Notes under the pieces: generated by a model
Databases searched by the model: none
What the model was told of the DNA's origin: nothing
The model's input: the letters and a program-made list of their open reading frames with translations, nothing else
Source: Tritonibacter scottomollicae
Lineage (GTDB): Bacteria > Pseudomonadota > Alphaproteobacteria > Rhodobacterales > Rhodobacteraceae
Assembly: GCF_003003215.1 (NCBI RefSeq)
Contig: NZ_PVUF01000001.1
Coordinates: 1 to 64,000, forward strand
DNA length: 64,000 nt
Reading direction: 5' to 3'
Translations under genes and position numbers: made by a program
Shown here: positions 62,583 to 64,000 of the stretch, piece after piece
How the letters are laid out: each line of letters opens with the position of its first letter
How positions within the stretch are numbered: the first letter of the stretch is position 1

Positions 62583-63305
62583 ATGCCCAATCCCACCGCT
62601 GCAATGCTTGTGATCGGGGATGAAATTCTGTCGGGGCGCACGCGCGACTCCAACATGTATTTTCTCGCCGGAGAATTGAACAAACTCGGCGTCGACCTGA
62701 AGGAAGTGCGCGTGGTGAGCGATGAGGCCGATGCCATCGTGGCCGCGGTTACGGATCTGTCGAACGGCTATGACCATGTCTTCACATCCGGTGGTATCGG
62801 CCCAACGCATGACGATATCACAGCCGATTGTATCGCCCGTGCCTTCGGGGTTGCGATCGACGTGCGAGCAGATGCCCGTGCCATTCTCGAGGAGCACTAT
62901 GCCAAGACCGGTGCGGAGCTGAACGAGGCGCGTCTGCGCATGGCCCGTATCCCTGATGGTGCGACGCTGATCGACAATCCGGTGTCCCGCGCGCCCGGCT
63001 TCACGCTGAACAACGTGCATGTGATGGCAGGGGTGCCTGCGGTATTTCAGGCCATGGTGGCCACGGTCCTGGCGACACTGGCAGGGGGGCAGCCGCTTCT
63101 GAGCCAAACCCTCCGCGTGGACCGGGGCGAGGGCGAGATCGCGGCGATCCTGTCCGCGCTGGCCGAGAAATACAGCGACCTGTCGATCGGTTGTTATCCG
63201 TTCCAGATAAACGGAGCTTTTGGCGCCAATGTGGTGGTGCGCGGCACGGAGGGGGCGCGTTTGGATGCGGCGATGACCGAACTGGCACGGGATCTTGGCC
63301 TGTGA
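62583..63305 (+). CDS. CinA N-terminal-type molybdopterin-binding (MoaB-fold) protein
   Basis: The 240-residue protein is a stand-alone MoCF/CinA-N domain: AAMLVIGDEILSGRTRDSNM, DLKEVRVVSDEADAIVAAVT, VFTSGGIGPTHDDITADCIA and APGFTLNNVHVMAGVPAVFQ. It lacks the C-terminal nicotinamide-mononucleotide deamidase domain of full CinA, which fits the short form common in Alphaproteobacteria. The role may be in pyridine nucleotide recycling or nucleotide hydrolysis. AGGAGACGCGCC precedes the ATG. Its TGA overlaps the start of the GNAT gene (GTGA). Confidence 0.88.
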   Translation: MPNPTAAMLVIGDEILSGRTRDSNMYFLAGELNKLGVDLKEVRVVSDEADAIVAAVTDLSNGYDHVFTSGGIGPTHDDITADCIARAFGVAIDVRADARAILEEHYAKTGAELNEARLRMARIPDGATLIDNPVSRAPGFTLNNVHVMAGVPAVFQAMVATVLATLAGGQPLLSQTLRVDRGEGEIAAILSALAEKYSDLSIGCYPFQINGAFGANVVVRGTEGARLDAAMTELARDLGL

Positions 63306-64000
63306 GCACCACTGCGGTGACCGATCCGAAGTATTATGACGTGGTGGAGGCGACATGGCCGTGTCTGCGCAAGGAAGAGCTGGGCGCCATCACCCTGCGC
63401 GTGGGGGCAGGCGGTGGCAGCCGCGTGTCGGCCGCAACTGCCGAGGCCGAGGTCAGCGACGACCAGATCGCCGAGGCAGAGGCCGCCATGCAGGCGCTCG
63501 ACCAGCCGCGCCTGTTCATGATCCGCGACGGGCAGGTCGATCTTGACGCTCAGCTGGATCGTCTCGGTTATGTGGTGGTGGATCCGGTGGTGCTTTGGAC
63601 CTGTGCGCCTTCTTTGCTGACGGATGTGCCGATCCCGCGTGTCACCACGTTTGATGTTTGGGAGCCTTTGGCGATCCAGCGCGAAATCTGGGAGACCGGC
63701 GGCATCGGCCCCGCGCGCCTGGCGGTGATGCATCGGGCCGTGGGGCCAAAGACGGCCTTGCTGGGACGCTGGGACGACAAGCCTGCGGGGGTGGCCTATG
63801 TCGGGCTGCACGGTGACATTGCCATGCTGCATGCGCTTGAGATCCTGCCGCATCAGCGCCGCAAGGGCATGGGCGTCTGGATGATGCGTCAGGCCGCCGT
63901 CTGGGCAGAACAGCACGGAGCGGCGGAACTTTCTGTTCTCTGCACGCGCGCCAATGTCGCTGCCAACGCGTTATACAGTGGCCTCGGCATGACGGAGGCC
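63302..64000 (+). CDS. GNAT-family N-acetyltransferase (3' end outside window)
   Basis: The frame starts at GTG 63302, overlapping the CinA-like stop as GTGA, and is still open at base 64000, giving 233 residues in view. The GNAT acetyl-CoA motif is near the C-terminus of what is seen: MLHALEILPHQRRKGMGVWM MRQAAVWA, followed by LSVLCTRANVAANALYSGLG MTEA. This is the standard R/Q-x-x-G-x-G/A site and the following helix. The N-terminal half (from YYDVVEATWPCL onward) is less conserved. The substrate is unknown. It is cotranscribed with the CinA-like gene. Confidence 0.85.
   Translation, partial: MSTTAVTDPKYYDVVEATWPCLRKEELGAITLRVGAGGGSRVSAATAEAEVSDDQIAEAEAAMQALDQPRLFMIRDGQVDLDAQLDRLGYVVVDPVVLWTCAPSLLTDVPIPRVTTFDVWEPLAIQREIWETGGIGPARLAVMHRAVGPKTALLGRWDDKPAGVAYVGLHGDIAMLHALEILPHQRRKGMGVWMMRQAAVWAEQHGAAELSVLCTRANVAANALYSGLGMTEA

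Overview
The window reads as a chromosomal segment of a marine alphaproteobacterium of the Roseobacter group (Rhodobacteraceae, close to Leisingera/Phaeobacter). The evidence is high-GC coding with NTGA start/stop overlaps, several TRAP and EamA transporters, a family-typical GGGGGCTTTGCCCCC intergenic repeat, an FMN-riboswitch/EamA riboflavin importer, and a dioxygenase pair (tmpA/tmpB) of the kind characterised in Leisingera. This is inferred from gene content; no database search was possible. All functional calls rest on motifs and family knowledge.

Layout. 1-1740: AT-richer end of a type VI secretion locus (3' end of a vgrG, an anchored unknown protein, a truncated third gene). 1673-8828: catabolic cluster with a divergent LysR regulator, a TRAP transporter (small permease, large permease, binding protein), a three-subunit FAD/2Fe-2S amine or imino-acid dehydrogenase and a RidA imine deaminase. 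8915-9499: SH3-domain secreted protein. 9500-12866: AT-richer insertion with tmpB, tmpA and a divergent LysR gene, ending in a tyrosine-recombinase remnant at a tRNA-Pro(CGG) gene. 12911-19493: EamA permease and leuB, leuD, leuC, with an exported EEP-fold protein and a membrane protein between leuB and leuDC. 19780-23468: MscS channel, rsfS, rlmH, two unknowns. 23515-27841: glcD-glcE-membrane protein-glcF behind a perfect 9-bp inverted repeat. 27934-29453: exported trypsin-like protease and an hsp20 gene whose leader looks like a ROSE RNA thermometer behind a sigma-32-like promoter. 29529-31232: TetR gene and the FMN-riboswitch-controlled importer. 31388-39718: phytase/esterase-like exported protein, globin, succinate-semialdehyde dehydrogenase, alpha/beta hydrolase, creatinase, DUF1523 protein, solute-binding protein. 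39785-42318: a GT14 glycosyltransferase divergent from a sulfotransferase. 42583-48061: ilvD, benE with a divergent XRE-cupin regulator over a duplicated palindrome, an EamA permease, smpB. 48100-55655: mlaA-mlaC, a type I secretion ABC/HlyD pair, RidA-GDPD-FemAB-like-pterin dehydratase operon. 55755-64000: CHAD protein, peroxiredoxin, ferredoxin reductase-rsmD, a HAD phosphatase broken by a TGA in its catalytic motif, map, small MscS, sfsA, a CinA-N-type molybdopterin-binding protein and a GNAT gene running off the end.

The signals most worth attention are the tmpAB cassette with its recombinase scar, the ROSE-like leader of hsp20, the FMN riboswitch over the EamA gene, the duplicated palindromes between benE and its regulator, the palindrome before glcD, the nonsense codon inside the HAD motif, and the dehydrogenase/TRAP/RidA cluster of unknown substrate.
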